A DNA stretch of 64,000 nt from Anaerolineaceae bacterium (GTDB taxonomy: Bacteria > Chloroflexota > Anaerolineae > Anaerolineales > Anaerolineaceae), in the NCBI GenBank assembly GCA_011620555.1, contig WOYY01000058.1, positions 52,413 through 116,412 on the forward strand, written 5' to 3'. The first letter of the stretch is position 1; every line of letters begins with the position of its first letter. The translations under genes and the position numbers were made by a program. Shown piece by piece: positions 63,101 to 64,000 of the stretch. Under the pieces are notes generated by a model that saw only the letters and a list, made by a program, of their open reading frames with translations, searched no databases and was not told the DNA's origin.

Positions 63101-63973
63101 ATGAAAAAACCACTGATCTTTGTTATCATCGCCCTGGCCTTGTCCAGTTTTGCCTGCTCGATCAGCAATATCGAGATGAAGACCGTTGAAAACCGGACTG
63201 TCGCAATCGACGAGAGCCTGCCAGCCAACCTGGCTGAGACCGAACTGGTCTTCAATATGACAGGGGGCAGTTTCAATCTCAATCCCGGCGCCGCGCAATT
63301 GGTCACCGGTACAATTGTCTACAACGTTGAAGCCTGGGAACCCGAATTCACCCGAAGCAATAACTATTTTGAGATCAAACAGGTTAACCCCTTTAATATT
63401 TCAGGCATCCCGACCAACGATGTCATCAACAAATGGGATTTGGCTCTGTCCAGCTTGCTGCCCCTCAACCTTTCCATCGAGGGGGGTGCAAGCGACAATG
63501 ATTTCAACCTGACTGGTCTCCAGCTCACCAACCTCAAGATCGTTCAAGGCGCCAGCAAGACCAACCTGCGCTTTGACGCGCCCAACGCGGTTGCCATGGA
63601 TGAACTGAGCTTCACCACAGGCGCATCGTCCGCGGAACTCTCTGGGTTGGGCTATGCCAACTTCAACACGATGTCCTTCTCGGCCGGCGCCGGGGATTAC
63701 ACGCTGGATTTCACCGGCGCGCTCTCGCATGATGCCACCGTCAATGTCAAAGCGACCATCAGCAATATCACCATCCTCATCCCGGCCGGGATGAACGCCG
63801 TGATCGTCAATAACGGCACGGTGAGCAATATCAACACCCAGGGCGTCTGGCTGCTCTCCGATGACACCTACAACACCATGGAAGAAGGCCCCACGCTGAC
63901 CCTCCATCTGGATATGGCCGTCGGGAATGTGACCCTGGTTCACGCCGATTCAGAGACCCAAAAGAGCGAGTGA
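63101..63973 (+). CDS. Toast-rack family lipoprotein
   Basis: A 290-residue lipoprotein: MKKPLIFVIIALALS signal, lipobox SFAC (Cys19), then an all-beta protein. The N-terminal part (TELVFNMTGGSFNLNPGA, then VTGTIVYNVEAW) and the repeated short strand-turn units up to the C-terminus resemble the toast_rack/DUF2154-type domain also found in LiaF-like proteins of envelope-stress systems. GAAAGGAG precedes ATG 63101. It follows the bactofilin-like gene by 67 bases and is probably the last gene of the ECF module. The family link is by pattern and is moderately certain. Confidence 0.75.
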   Translation: MKKPLIFVIIALALSSFACSISNIEMKTVENRTVAIDESLPANLAETELVFNMTGGSFNLNPGAAQLVTGTIVYNVEAWEPEFTRSNNYFEIKQVNPFNISGIPTNDVINKWDLALSSLLPLNLSIEGGASDNDFNLTGLQLTNLKIVQGASKTNLRFDAPNAVAMDELSFTTGASSAELSGLGYANFNTMSFSAGAGDYTLDFTGALSHDATVNVKATISNITILIPAGMNAVIVNNGTVSNINTQGVWLLSDDTYNTMEEGPTLTLHLDMAVGNVTLVHADSETQKSE

Positions 63974-64000
63974 TAATCTTTTCACTTATTATCTTTTCAC

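Overview
This 64 kb window looks like chromosomal DNA from a bacterium of the Chloroflexota, most likely class Anaerolineae. The base composition is moderately high in GC. The gene set is almost entirely core housekeeping. Lineage-style features include a TopA with an extra N-terminal zinc ribbon, a complete-looking dcw cell-division cluster without murE, a B12-dependent class II ribonucleotide reductase, a pyruvate dehydrogenase operon beside pyruvate phosphate dikinase, and lipoproteins with Thr/Pro-rich linkers after the lipobox. The taxonomic call is an inference from protein character and gene order, because there is no rRNA in the window.

Layout. (1) 1-8.9 kb, minus strand: a run ffh-rpsP-khpA-rimM-dprA-manC-topA (SRP, ribosome maturation, DNA uptake, GDP-mannose, topoisomerase), preceded by lplA and followed by a membrane protein cut by the window edge. 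(2) 9.1-14.1 kb: a broken ChrB-like gene, then degV, a DUF1015 gene coupled to an M23 lipoprotein, and recA with a candidate SOS operator. (3) 14.2-17.6 kb, minus: mtnA, a PfkB kinase and ahcY, an apparent adenosine/methylthioadenosine recycling operon. (4) 17.7-20.1 kb: a TPR lytic transglycosylase lipoprotein that appears to be transcribed leaderless. (5) 20.2-26.5 kb, minus: pdhA-pdhB-pdhC and ppdK. (6) 26.7-32.1 kb: two alpha/beta hydrolases, a lipoprotein, an epimerase and a nitroreductase. (7) 31.3-34.7 kb, minus: tdk, hpt and a CCA/poly(A)-polymerase-family gene. (8) 34.8-35.9 kb, minus: rplU-rpmA-rpmE behind a perfect-consensus promoter; the L31 protein carries a C-terminal domain resembling the RNA polymerase alpha CTD. 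(9) 36.3-53.5 kb, plus: dcw cluster mraZ-rsmH-ftsL-ftsI-murF-mraY-murD-ftsW-murG-(CvpA-like)-murC-murB-ddl-ftsQ-ftsA-ftsZ. (10) 53.8-55.5 kb, minus: ptsI. (11) 55.8-59.0 kb: nrdR-nrdJ behind a promoter with an NrdR-box-like palindrome. (12) 59.1-60.6 kb: a hydrolase and a deoxynucleoside kinase. (13) 60.8-64.0 kb: an ECF sigma factor, its anti-sigma factor, a polymer-forming/bactofilin-like membrane protein and a toast-rack lipoprotein, behind a SigW-like promoter.

How the parts relate. LplA could attach lipoate to PdhC. PPDK and enzyme I both act at the PEP/pyruvate node. AhcY, the kinase and MtnA would together drain the by-products of SAM use. Tdk, Hpt, the deoxynucleoside kinase and NrdJ supply nucleotides. 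The dcw cluster builds and divides the wall, and the 60.8-64 kb module looks like an envelope-stress response. I saw no tRNA, rRNA, CRISPR array, insertion sequence or prophage. Nothing amounts to a clearly new system. The observations most worth following are the L31-alphaCTD fusion, the His-to-Gly change in the MurG glycine loop, the ECF envelope module, the terminator-like hairpin in the mtnA leader, and the several self-consistent regulatory sites (MraZ repeats, NrdR box, LexA-like site).
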